A stretch of DNA of 64,000 bases from Chara braunii (lineage: Eukaryota; Streptophyta; Charophyceae; Charales; Characeae), in the NCBI GenBank assembly GCA_003427395.1, contig BFEA01000181.1, forward strand, positions 585,933-649,932, read 5' to 3'. Below are positions 41,432 through 51,851 of this stretch, piece by piece. A model generated the notes under the pieces. The model saw nothing but the letters and a program-made list of their open reading frames with translations, searched no databases and was not told the origin of the DNA. Position 1 is the first letter of the stretch; every line of letters begins with the position of its first letter. Both the position numbers and the translations under genes were made by a program.

Positions 41432-42004
41432 CTTACCAGGTGCTTGCAGATCGCCTCTCGTCTCGTCAGAAGCTTGGACATGCACACATTCTTTGAGTTA
41501 GGGACCATCGGTATAAGCGAGGGGACGGAAGGATCTTCTCTCGCGCTCCTTGCAATTTGTGCGGGATTAGCATGACGGTGTGCTGGCCAATGCATACACG
41601 GAGAAAAGTCGTGTGACCAGAGTTCGTCTCGTGACGACAGCGTGTCTGGGACGAACTCTGGTCATCTCGAGTCTTGCCTGTGTGATGGGGAGAACGAACT
41701 CTCGACCATCGATCTAGTTGGCTGTTGCGCAAAGGCTCTTAGAGTGTGCAAACGTCTCAAGCGAGCAGACGAGGAGGGTTGTGCACACATTTGGGAACGA
41801 CGTTTCCAGAATTAGCACGGTAGCATGCTGGTTGACATGCACGGAGAAAGGAGGGACTGTTTTAAAGGAGGTGCCGAAGAAAAGAGGTTATATAGGGCGA
41901 GTGCGAACAGGGAGAGAGGTCAAGAAAACACACATGCTTAGAAGGGGAGAGTGACAGCGGCATTGCCCGACCTGTGTGACGTCATTAGTTACTCGTGCGC
42001 ACGC

Positions 42005-42340
42005 ATGGACTTCTCCGATAGTGAACCTTCTGACTATGGGGCAGGGTCAGCCAGTACAAGACAATAAAAGAAGCGTGATTATGAGGAATGCGAGGGAGAG
42101 CTACGCGAAGAACCCGTTGTAGACGTTGTCGACCCCCTCTTAGTTCACTTGGCATGTATCTATCAGCACGACCGCCGAGGGGTACTCTAGTATGCGCGTG
42201 CTGAAGAAGTGTATGAGAAGGAAGTCGTCTTTGCAATGAAACGTGAGCGGAAGGCATCAGTAAGGATGTGTGTTGTGCCCAACAACTGCTATCTCCGATC
42301 GGTGCATGGGTTAGTGACGAACGCGCTGGGACGTGGTTAG
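42005..42340 (+). pseudogene. Unknown protein remnant, copy 2
   Basis: The ATG at 42005 opens MDFSDSEPSDYGAGSAS, an acidic Ser-rich start, followed by a TAA (about 42064) and then DYEECEGELREEPVVDVVD, LVHLACIYQHDRRG, a TAG, EEVYEKEVVFAMKRERK and a TAG at 42338-42340. A third short match to the acidic start (TDSEDEGDSFAGST) lies at about 42516. The repeated occurrence suggests a multi-copy gene or an internal duplication of the inserted element. Function unknown. Confidence 0.4.
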
Positions 42341-45034
42341 TAGTGTTGTGTTGAGGGAGGCATGATGGTACGCACACTTTTATTGGTAGACGTCAGCGGC
42401 CATTATCAGCCACTAGTGAGCCATTGTTGACGTCACTCACCTTTTGAGAGCAAAATTTGAAGTATCCGTTGCGTTCAATGGTGGTTTCTGGCGGCTATCA
42501 CTGCCAACTCATGCACTGACTCAGAAGATGAGGGCGATAGTTTCGCAGGTAGTACTGTCTAACCTTTAAACGCTTTCTTTTGGATGGATCGCCTTGCCGT
42601 ATCTCGCGAGCAATCATGATTGATTGGTACGGGAATAAGACAAGTGAGTTAGGAAGGAGAAGGGGGAAATAGTGACCCAGAGTGTTATTTTTCTTCATAA
42701 TTGTGCTATAAATCAATAGTGCGAGAGTGGGTCTTTGTCATGCCGGATTGCGACTGGAACCAATGGATAGGAGCTCGATAAGCACGACCCAGCGTAATAA
42801 GCATCTCCTTGCCTGGTTTGCTAATGATTATACCAGGTTTCCCATGAATGATTGGTCACTGTGGAGAGATCTAAGCGTCTTGTCTTGTATTGGGATTAAA
42901 GACCTTTTTTATTTTCCCTCCGGACGAAATGTGATACTAGTAGCAAGAACCACTTTTGAGTGAAGGTTTCAATCAATAGTATCTTATATAGTGCTGGTGT
43001 AAAATTGTCGTTTGGCAGTGCTCTCGATACCACTCGAGGGCCGTGTCAGTGATCTTTTATGTACTTTTGAATTGAGGTTTGAGTACTTGGAGTGCTGGCC
43101 AAATGCCGTATGGTACTTAAAGCATCTTGTACAGTCTCCTGAGCAAGAATTGTTGTTGGCTTTCCTTGGTACGGTCCTCGTGAGCAACCAGATCTCATGA
43201 GAGCAACGTCCGTTAGCAAAATCGAATGAAATTAATTATTTCTTTCCCTGATGCCTGATTATTTTGTTGGACAATTACATAGCGCTGATTATTTATTTGG
43301 TACGTCAAGCCTGTTTACTCGGACCGGACTCAAACCACAACCTCGGTCACGAGTGTTCCGATACTATCGCTGCATGCCAACAGAGGGGTAGCTTGGCGTT
43401 ACTCTGTGTGGTATACCAGTAGTGGCAACCCCTGTTTGGCACTCTACGCAAAGCTCAGCTCGTGGTCGGTTGACGGTGAGTGGTCTCATGAAGATTGGTA
43501 AATGATCTAGTCTGCAGTCAGTTGTGCACCCTTGCCCTAGTAGCGGGTCGCCCACTACTATTACTTCGGTGATCAACTATCAGTTTAGGCCTGGACAGCA
43601 GCCCATTCATGATGGGTACATGCACCTGAACCTCAGAAAACAGCCTCGGTCAGGTAAAGCAATCCTAAGGGAGGGAGACGCTCAGAGTCCACCGTAAAAC
43701 GCCATAAGCAAAGTATCACACGATTCTGAGTGCGAGCGTTGTCCTTCTTCTTCGGAAAACGGAACTTGCTAGGTTTTCAGAGTAGTTCTCCTTTTACCCG
43801 CAACTTGAGCCTTGGGCGGGAGGGGAAATAGTGAGAAAAGGAAGCAGTGTGGTAATAAAGAGTGACAATGGCAAAAGTGAACACGATGGGTGGGAACTCT
43901 AACCGATCAACTCATGGAGTATTATAAACTGATCTTGAGGATGTGTGCAGTGTAGTTGGTCGGGGAGGAGAAATATACAGAGTACGTCTACTTCCCTAAT
44001 CATAGTGATAAACCACGCAGCACTGACTCATCTCTTGAGACAGCCATGCAGGCTGAGCTAGACCAAAAGAATATATGCAAGGGCTTAATCTTTCTCTAGA
44101 AGACTACCGAAACGTCAATCGTCGTAATCCCCGAGCGACTCTTACTGCCCCCTGTTGTTTTTGTGAACAATGACCTGTGTTCAGTCGACAATCTCAGGGT
44201 CTTTTCAAGTTACTATCGGTCACCCTCTGTCTGGTATTGTTATTTCAGTTGGCTACCTGGCCATCTCGACTGACCAAAGTCACTCAATAGGTACTACCAA
44301 CAACGCCATCCCATCTCAAGCCTGGACTTCGACTGATAATTTGAAAAGGGCCTGCTTCCGCATGCACCACAAAAGAGTGAAAACGACTGGCCACCAATTT
44401 TTGCACAGAAAGCAAACGGGGCCTATTCCTCCCCTCAGACAAACTCGTTAGGAGCCTGCCTAGGGAAAACATGAGGGATGGTGAGGTCTTGGTGGTGAAG
44501 TGCGTATCAAACAGAGATAAGAGAGAGGGATGGGAAGAAGAGGCATGTCGAGACTCGAGTCTTCATAGGCAAGCCAGAGAGGACATGAGGTCCGGATGGT
44601 CAGAAAGGAAACGTACATTGAATACATACTTTATTTTTATGATTACAATGGCAAGATGCATAGCATAGGCTCGCTGTTAGAGACGGTGGAGAGAGCTAGG
44701 GAAGAGCTCAGGTGACCGCAAACTTGTCCGAACTCCCCTGCTGAAAATCCCACCAGCATCCCAATCAACAAATGTTACTCAACGAATTCCAACCCTCGAG
44801 CGTTTTATACACTCAAGTGATTAGCACTCAGTGACCAGTTATTCTCAGCAACGTCCAGTAGTTCAAGTTACCTGAAGACTTCAGTCAGTCAGTTAGCATT
44901 CAACCATTTTTAGTTGTTCCAAAGGTCAATGACAATAAAGTTGTCCTCATCAAAACACATTAAGACGGGTGCCTACATTCACTCCAACACTCAGAAGTCA
45001 GACGAGAGAAAGATCGCTTAGTACTGTCAAGAGA

Positions 45035-45657
45035 CAAATCGTAAGCATACAATGCATTACCGGAATCCGGTCAATGAGACAATTGGCACAACCATTCTAT
45101 TTGAGGCAGTCGGTCAAATTAAAGAATTCATCAGAATCATGTTGTCGTTGTCATTTACATGAGTACAGTTCAGTCATTTCTTGTAAGTGGGTCAGTTTTG
45201 GCCAGCCTCAATCAGATTGCTCTCAAGGAGGCTTCCCGGTATCAATATGTCAGTGCAGTGGGTTTCAGACGAGAAGACATGTCAGTCTTTGTTGTCCTCA
45301 CTGAGTTTGCAGGAGGTACCATTCATGACCTGAGGATATACCTGAAGAAGGGTAAAGAAACTCATAAGCACTTTGACATGGATCTCGGCAGCTAGGTACC
45401 TTGAAGAGAAAGAGAGAGAGCTCGATGAGAATGGTACCAAGCTGATCCGTAGTTTTGGGCCCAAGCTCTATACCAACTATCCAAAGTCTCCAGTTCCATT
45501 CACTCTCACTGACGGCTCTTGCTGGGGTGACTTGGTAGATCTAGCCAAGAGGTACATCTCCCCTGCAGTGATTGACTATGAGGCGGTAACCGAGTCATTC
45601 GAGTTCCGGCATCTTAGACGAGGGATCTTCTCCCAACTGTATCTTCCTACTCTATGA
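45035..45657 (+). pseudogene. Unrecognised broken gene at the 3' side of the 7-kb insertion
   Basis: Three overlapping frames give one continuous-looking protein. They are about 45050-45150 (YRNPVNETIGTTILFEAV), 45159-45385 (ALKEASRYQYVSAVGF, MSVFVVLTEFAGGTIHDLRI) and 45385-45657 (ARYLEEKERELDENGTKLI, YTNYPKSPVPFTLTDGS, WGDLVDLAKRYISPAVIDYE), ending at TGA 45655-45657. Two frameshifts join them. Composition is that of a normal globular protein, unlike the rest of the insertion. I do not recognise the family. Confidence 0.45.
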
Positions 45658-46297
45658 GAAAAATGATGTGCTATGGTCGACTTCCGTATTATGGGATTTG
45701 GTTGGAAATATTCGGAGCTCGCAGGGTTCAGGTGGCTCTACATCCAGAGACCGCAACCTCAAAGAGTACGGAGACTTGGCTTGAAGCACAAGAAACGCAT
45801 GACAAAGTGAGAGGTTGATTGTGTGATTCAAAGGGATGAGTAAGGACTCTTGACTAGTGCAAGCCATGCTCTCTTCATGCGTACTCTCTGAGATTATTAT
45901 GAGTTTTCATTCTTCCCTCATTTACCCTTGTCATTGCTCGAGTTAGTCAGTCTTGCATCTTCTACATGTTTTGCTTTATGATCATGTTCTCTAATGATAC
46001 TATCACAATTCTCAAAATTAGGAAACTGGCAAATTGATGCATGCATGACATACCATAATTTTATGACTAATATTTGTATGATTCTTGCTGTTCCGAATCA
46101 AAATAAAAGATTCATAAGACCGAGGACCGGCGAAGACCGCAATTGAAGGGTCTCGCTCAAAGCCGGACGCACACAATAGGAAGGGATTTGCTTTAATTAA
46201 TTTATTTTATTTGTTGCAAAATATAATTCAAAATCCTGCGTGACAGCCTGTTGGCCTTCTGGTCGCCTAAAGAGGCCCGACTAGAAAAAGTGCGGCA

Positions 46298-46860
46298 CCG
46301 TGCCAACCTGCTGAAAGCCCAAAAAGCTATGATTCAACAGGCTAACAACAAAGACGTCCTCCTACGGTTCGCACAGGTGACTAGGTGTGGGCACTCAGTT
46401 TTGAGTTGTCACGAGAGGAGGGCATTTCGCCTAAGTTGTTGTTGCGATATATGGGTCCGTGGCAGTTCTTAGATACAGTGGGAACTGACCCTTTTGGACC
46501 ATCCTATACGGTGGATGTCCCTCTGCATCTACAAACCTACCCTGTCTTCCATGCATCTAAGTTATTACCGTTCACATCAGCTGATGCATTTCCAGACAGA
46601 CGTCCTCAGTTTGGCCCTCCGATCCCTGGCAAGGGAATTGACGTGGAGTCCATTGAGGATGAGTGAGGTACAGGACCAGATATGGAATACCTTGTGAAGT
46701 TTTGTTGTCAGCCACATACTGAAGACCTCTGGTTTACTCGCAAGGAAGACCTCTGGTTTACTCGCAAGGCACTTCTGAAAACGGCTAAGTCTGTTGTCCC
46801 CAGATATGAGGCAGCACAGAAGGGAGAACCCCTTCAACGTCCTGCATGCCTACGCCCCTA
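46298..46860 (+). pseudogene. B2 integrase, 3' part
   Basis: It resumes with ANLLKAQKAMIQQAN, then after a frameshift near 46370 with ISPKLLLRYMGPW, FGPSYTVDVPLHLQTYP and FHASKLLPFTSADAFPD. A TGA follows VESIEDE at about 46664. The last part has an internal duplication (GAAGACCTCTGGTTTACTCGCAAGG twice, 46721-46769) before LRP and the stop at 46860. It is collinear with the B1 tail. Confidence 0.88.
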
Positions 46861-46899
46861 GCTCGGAGGTCGTCACTCCAGGGGAGGGTAGGTCTGCAA

Positions 46900-47836
46900 T
46901 GACTTGCTGTTTTCTGGTCGTCTGTAGCCTCTCTCTGTCGAGGCTGTACTATAGGTAGGACAAATTCGTTATTTTGTTTGGCTTTTGGCAGTTGGTACTG
47001 AGTACATCGCTGCTGCGCTATGCATGAACCGGAAGTGGTGACGGCTCAGCGTTGTGAGAGACAGACATAGCCAGACCTTCGGAGCGCCGGCCATAGCTGG
47101 GACCTGCACTGTACTCTGTCAGCACTCGGTGCTGTTAGAGGTCTGGGCTATTTGAGGTCTGCTGGAGGCAAGAGAAGTTGGTGCCCTGCTGGACCCTCCT
47201 CCGGAGTGGGGTCACAGGGTTATGGCGCTGCAGCCATAGCTGCAGCTTCTTCCTCAGAGGTCATCTTGTCAGGATTTGGTGGCGCTCCTGCAGACTTCCA
47301 CCCCCGACACACCGTCATCATCGGATACTGTGGTGTTGGTCTTCTTCTTCATCCTTTGAGTGGCGCTTGGCCTCAGAGGCCTGTTTCAGGGTGGCACTTC
47401 CCTTTGGAGTCTGTATCTGGGTGGCGCTTGATGTTTCAGGGACTCGGGGGTAGTGCAAGCGGTTCATCAGGGTTGGGGAGTGAAGCGCTGCTCATCTTTG
47501 AGCAGCGCATCATAATTCTGAGGTTATTCTGACAATTTGAGACTCTGATTATAATAAACAGTGTGGATACTGGGTTTGGACTATCATTGCTTCATTGTTC
47601 TTGGATGTGATCTACTCGGCTTTCCTTACGAGTGGTTGTGAGGATTGAGTGGAGTGAATTGCACTTTCAGTGTACCTTGTCATATCGCATGGTTAAGTCT
47701 TCCGCTGTGTTTATCTCTCCCTGTGCGGTGTGATACTCCTATCTTCTCCCCTTCCTTCTGTGTATGTATGGGCATACTTGGAAGTCTATGTGAGTGAGTG
47801 TTGGCCTTCAGACAACAAACAACCAGAATCATAACA
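46900..47836 (+). mobile_element. 3' LTR of B2
   Basis: It starts TGACTTGCTG after a purine tract (CAGGGGAGGGTAGG, 46880-46892) and ends AATCATAACA. It holds GCCATAGC at 47090-47097 and 47233-47240 and AATAAA at 47553-47558. The right 326 bp match the 5' LTR. The bases that follow (ATTTCAAG) are host or older sequence. Confidence 0.9.
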
Positions 47837-48240
47837 ATTTCAAGTTGTAATTGAGTTCTGTGTGTGCTAATATTGTTTGGATCTTGCTGTCACAACTTTG
47901 ATCTTGAGTGAGATACATACATAAAGTTTGAAGCAACAAGGGCGGGCGATCAATATCATGGTCCGGGCTATCCGGATCACTTCAGTGATATGGGAGCAGA
48001 CTCCTTTCATCCTCTACGAGATGACAAGTGTGCAAAGACACACTAGGCACAGGGAGAATGAAGTGCGCACGTGCCAGGAAGGTGCAGAGGAGGTGTGCGC
48101 ACATCATTAGAAAGGCCCATGCAAGCTCGTAACGTGAAAAGATAATCAGTACAAGCAATAAACAGCACACATACATCCATGTAACTAGTCCGGATCCAAG
48201 CCATCGGCCTCATGTATACTTCGTAAATATCTCCAGTAAG
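47837..48240. other. Non-coding stretch upstream of the U2-like sequence
   Basis: No gene, repeat or promoter element that I recognise. A few stops per frame throughout. Confidence 0.6.
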
Positions 48241-48322
48241 AAATGCATTCTCGGCCTTTTGGCTAAGATCAAGTGTAGTATCTGTTCTGATCAGTTTAAT
48301 ATCTGAGCCATGGTCCATCGGA
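48241..48322 (+). ncRNA. U2 snRNA-like sequence, 5' half only
   Basis: From TCTCGGCCTTTTGGCTAAG through TCAAGTGTAGTATCTG and TCAGTTTAATATCTGA this is the invariant 5' domain of U2 snRNA, including stem I, the branch-point pairing sequence GTAGTA (48275-48280) and stem-loop IIa. A small GGTCC-ATC-GGACC hairpin stands where IIb should be. It then runs into a 13-base C-run, CACACACACCCC and an A-run. The Sm site and stem-loops III and IV are absent. I see no plant upstream sequence element (TCCCACATCG type). U2 pairs with the intron branch point in the spliceosome; this copy is best read as a truncated pseudogene or retroposed piece. Confidence 0.85.
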
Positions 48323-48371
48323 CCCCCCCCCCCCCTACACACACACCCCAAAAAAAAAAAAGCATAATAAT

Positions 48372-49095
48372 GTAATGACCCGCCAAAACACAGATTGAGA
48401 ATACTGCTGATCTCTGGGTTTTGCCACTGGAATGTATGCCTTGCTGAGATTCCCGCATTCTGCTGAGTTTTCTAAGTCTGTGTGTGTGTGTGCCTCCTTG
48501 TCTGCGTGCCTGTCTGAGTGCTTGTTGGCCTGAGTGTGTGTTTGACCCGCAAGGGTACTTGTTCGTTTGGAGCCCCCCCAGGGCTGGTACTTACCTGTGG
48601 CCGTGACTTTGAGGGTTGCAGCGGGGAAAAACACTCAAGCCGCGACACTTGGAACAGCGGGGAAAAACACTCAAGCCGCGACACTTGGAACAGCGGGGAA
48701 AAACACTGAAGTAGCAGGTAGGCCGGTACCACTCAAGTAGTAGTAGATGTGTCGGGTACTCGAGGTGGAGCAGAAGAAGACAAAAAGTTGGCATTTTTAG
48801 AGGCCCAGTAGCAGTAGGCTAGAGGTAGGTGGGTACCAGTCCAAGTAGCCTGAGTCAGAACAGCGGGGAAAAACACTGAAGTAGCAGGTAGGCCGGATCA
48901 TCTATATCACCTATCATGTCAAGAATCTGCCACGGAAGGAGGAATTTCAAACACATGCAATGACCCGCCAAAACACAGACTGAGAACCCTGCTGATATCT
49001 GGGATTTGCTGCTGGAATGTATGCCTCGCTGAGATCCCCGCATTCTGCTGTGATTTCTAAGTGTGTGTGTGTGCGTGCCTGCTGGTCTGCGTGTG
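48372..49095. repeat. Direct repeats: 130-bp pair and 36-bp minisatellite
   Basis: A block starting AATGACCCGCCAAAACACAG occurs at 48373 and 48959, about 587 bp apart, and stays similar for some 130 bp into a TG-rich tract. Between them lies a minisatellite of 36 bp (AGCGGGGAAAAACACT..., 48652, 48688) with further copies at 48616 and 48858. The last copy runs into a C-element integrase piece. Confidence 0.85.
48893..48937 (-). mobile_element. Short fragment of C-type integrase
   Basis: The minus strand encodes PWQILDMIGDIDDP, which matches the C element at 50480-50535 (ILDVIGDVDGPSY). Only about 45 bp is left, placed directly after a minisatellite unit. Confidence 0.6.
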
Positions 49096-50156
49096 CTATG
49101 GACCTCGCAGTTCACCACCAATGAGCGCACACAATCACACACCATGCACGGATGAGATCACAGGAAGTTCATTCGAAGTTCACACTGGAGGCCAGAGAGA
49201 CAAAGACCAGGTAACGCAGCTTTAGAATCCCAACAAATTATCATATGAGCAATTAAGAGGTCCATTCGCAAGCGCTCAACAGCGCAAACCCAAGTAACCA
49301 GTGTCTCCACTTAGGTACATATACCTTCCAATGCTCTTCTCTTTTCCTCTCCCGGTCTTCTCTCTGTCTACTACCTCCCTGTGTCTTCTCTCCCTACTTA
49401 CATGCACTCATACTCTCTACTACTCAAGGACCAACTTTGAATACACCCACTGCTAACTCTACTAACCCCTCTGAGGTCTGCTACTAACTACTAGCACTTG
49501 CCAGCGCTGGGCAGCTACCGCTGCTCCCTCTCTCTCCCTCTACTAGCGCAGCTCCCTGGGTCAGCGCTTCACCCCTCACAATAGCGCACAAGTGCATCTT
49601 CCACACTTCATGTGAATGAGCAATCTGCCGAATGAGGAGGCTGGCCAGTCCTTATGTTGTCTTGGACCGAACTTCAACTTGTGCCAGCCTCTGCTTCTTG
49701 GGGCTTGACTTGGTTCCAGTACCACATCCCCACGGCCTGTTCGCTTTCGAATGTCAGGGCCTGGTACGTTTCCCGAATTTCCGTTGGTATGTTGCTGCTT
49801 GGGCCTTTGAGTCGCGACTTTTCGATTGTGGCACATGGTTTTTGATTGTGGTTTGTGACTCCTGCCTCTGGGACACGACTTCTGCCTGTGGAAGTGTCTT
49901 TTGCTCGTGAGATGCGACTTTCCAATATGACTTTTCATTATGAGGCGTGATTTTTGCCCCTGGGAGGTGACTGTTCGCCAGGTATCTGTTGGACTTGACC
50001 CCTAAGATACCCGACTGTGACTTCTGTGAGACTGACCAACTTGGCCTTTCTTGGCCCAGGCCTCTGACCCTGAAACTCGAATTTGGGGTCTGAATCGTGG
50101 AAGGCCTTTCTCGCTTGCCGGCCTAATTTCGAGGTCCTCCGAGAAAATTATCAACT
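49096..50156. other. Non-coding stretch downstream of element C
   Basis: No gene is supported. The part 49730-50150 lies where the 3' LTR of the minus-strand element C should be, and is rich in CGACTT/TTTTGATTGTGG-type short repeats, but I cannot find its ends. The part 49320-49570 is C/T-rich and low in complexity. Confidence 0.5.
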
Positions 50157-50730
50157 TTATCTGTCAATTATGCTAATTTCTCTCTTAGCTCTCTCATAAT
50201 AAGACACAATATGTGGTGCCGTCTCAATTAGTTCATCTCTTGTGAACCAGTGATCTTCTGAAGGTCCTTGATAGGCAAATCTAACCTTATACTGTTGTCG
50301 TGGCCTACCCCTGCGTCCAGATCTGTAAACATATTCCCCAACAATTCTATCCACATCGTACGTAACATCCATATCAGGGGGAATCATAGATCCGCGTGAT
50401 GGAAACATGTCGTTACTAACACAAGGAAGTAACTTTGAAGCGTGAAACACCTGATATGTGTGCAAGTGTGGAGGAATCTCAACAACGTATGAAGGACCAT
50501 CCACATCACCAATCACATCAAGAATCTACCACGGTCCCCTATAAGCAGGCAACAATTTATGGGAAATGTTCTCCTCAGGGAGAAATTCTTTCGACTTTAC
50601 CCAGACCAAGTCTCCTACAACAAATTGTGAAGGCCTGCGGTGCTTATTAGCCTGTTCTATCATCTGATGTTGTGCCTTACTAATGTTCTCTTTAACTTTT
50701 TCCAGGTCTTTTTGATACCGATTTCCCTCG
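50157..50730 (-). pseudogene. C integrase C-terminal domain
   Basis: On the minus strand: EQANKHRRPSQFVVGDLVWV, LPEENISHKLLPAYRGPW, a stop (TAG, about 50530), VIGDVDGPSYVVEIPPHLHTY, FHASKLLPCVSNDMFPS, VDRIVGEYVYRSGRRGRPRQ and WFTRDELIETAPHIV, with the end at 50157. It is a GPY/F-like segment plus a chromo-like tail, close to the tail of G at 27755-28103. C and G are thus related families. Confidence 0.85.
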
Positions 50731-50751
50731 TTCCTGGCGGAAGTCTCTGCA

Positions 50752-50909
50752 CTTCAGTCAGGGTTCTAGATGTAGCTAGGTGCACAAAGTTATTATAGGC
50801 ACATCAGGGTTTAGACAGTTAATGGGTCTACGAGGGCGCTATCCAAGATGCAGTTCAGTCGGGGTTCTAGACGTAGCTAGGTGCACAAAGTTACTATAGG
50901 CACTTGCAA
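50752..50909. repeat. Direct repeat of about 60 bp in the C integrase
   Basis: GGGTTCTAGAYGTAGCTAGGTGCACAAAG occurs at about 50760 and 50858, with matching flanks (CAGTCRGGGTTC and TATAGGCAC). The spacer holds TTAATGGGTCTACGAGGGC. The repeat splits the integrase text. Confidence 0.85.
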
Positions 50910-50934
50910 CTTCGACAAATGTTCGTCTCAGTCA

Positions 50935-51720
50935 ATCTAATCTGGCCGAATGTACATGTGCAGCACTTGCTGAAGCAGCTTGTTCATCTGCTCGGTGTGT
51001 CCATTTGTCTCAGGGTGTCTACCTGAAGGCATAGTCAATTTGGAACCATATACCTTAATCAGTCGCTGCCATTGTTCACCTGTGAACTGCAAATCCCTGT
51101 CTTACAATAGTCAACGGATGCCCAAAATCCTTCACCCTGTATGATCCTATCCTCGAAGCATGATACTCCCAGTGGACGTTTTTCGTTCTTCCCAGGTTTC
51201 AGCGGAATACGAGTTGCTCCCCTTTCAAATGCTCCTTTGACTATCGCGTCTCGAAGCTTCAAAAGCTTTTCAAGCGAGGTACCGTCAGTAGTTGTTTGAT
51301 CGGGGCCCGAAGTCACCTTTTGTGATAATTTATATGATTATCCAGATTCCAGTGATTAAAGAATTCCCTGGTCACGAAATTAGTTCTTGCTTCCGCAGGG
51401 AGTGGAACGAACACAACAAACTTGCTAAACCGATCTTCACCACCATAACTTGACTCTTGCCATTTCTGCTTTTTATCTTAGTGTCCATAAAGTCCATAGA
51501 CACGGAGTCCCCGGGTCCCGACGGAATAGGCAGCGGTCTGAGTAATCCAAGGGGATTTTGTGTGGAACTTTTGTTCGTTTGACATACCTAACAGCCTTGG
51601 ACGTAGGAAATGCAGCCATGCTTAATTCCCAACCACGTGTAGGAGCGTAGCAGTTTAGCATAAGTCTTCCTCCATCCGAAGTGCCCCTCAGAATCGTGAT
51701 TTTCCCCAAGTATTTATGCT
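50935..51720 (-). pseudogene. C integrase core, heavily broken
   Basis: Minus-strand text in several frames: YAKLLRSYTWLGIKHGCIS (zinc-finger region), PLPIPSGPGDSVSMDFMDT with the first catalytic Asp, ARTNFVTREFFNHW, then foreign sequence, then DRDLQFTGEQWQRL with the second Asp, and GRHPETNGHTEQMNKLL with the Glu. The catalytic triad is still visible but spread over frames with several stops. Confidence 0.8.
51113..51316 (-). pseudogene. Group II intron-type reverse transcriptase fragment
   Basis: Inside the C integrase, between its NHW and HPLTIV phrases, the minus strand encodes TDGTSLEKLLKLRDAIVKG, ATRIPLKPGKNEKRPLGV and SCFEDRIIQ. The order DGTSLE ... IPKPGKxEKRPLGxPxxxDRxxQ is the N-terminal RT signature of group II intron-encoded proteins (RT0/RT1 region), found in bacteria and in plant and algal organelles. 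It is not a Ty3 sequence. The simplest reading is an organelle (mitochondrial or plastid) DNA piece captured in a nuclear retrotransposon. Only about 65 codons remain, without the catalytic YADD block. Confidence 0.62.
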
Positions 51721-51851
51721 ACGAATTCCCTCGCTGTTTGGGACACATAGTCGATCATGGACGTTTGTCTTCTCAAACAGCAGTCCCTGCGTCACCCTAT
51801 AGTTTGGGACTTCGTGAGGTGTCGTTTGCACCTTGCCAATCAACTGACCAT

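Larger units (their letters stand above)
39302..46301. mobile_element. 7-kb insertion of unknown type with CCGT target duplication
   Basis: CCGT at 39302-39305 and CCGT at 46298-46301 flank a 6992-bp segment that starts TGTCGGAGGG and ends GTGCGGCA. Removing it and one CCGT joins GAACGCGCCCGT to GCCAACCTG, which restores the integrase frame (ERAR-ANLL, as GRARANLF in B1). TG...CA ends and a 4-bp duplication are those of an LTR-type element. However, I find no long terminal repeats, PBS, gag, RT, integrase or transposase in it. Codon-like remnants lie at 40564-40990, 41200-41430, 42005-42340 and 45035-45657. An AATAAA lies near 46102. It could be a non-autonomous LTR element with diverged LTRs or something new. 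Confidence 0.8.
32845..47836 (+). mobile_element. Element B2, Ty3/gypsy, near full length, split by a 7-kb insertion
   Basis: It shows the 5' LTR end (to 33170), PBS, a 1.5-kb leader, gag, PR, RT, RNase H, INT to 39305, an insertion (39306-46297), the INT end, and a 3' LTR (46900-47836). The sequenced part of the 5' LTR differs from the 3' LTR at about 11 of 326 positions by eye, so the element is moderately old. Coding regions have many stops and frameshifts. Confidence 0.88.
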
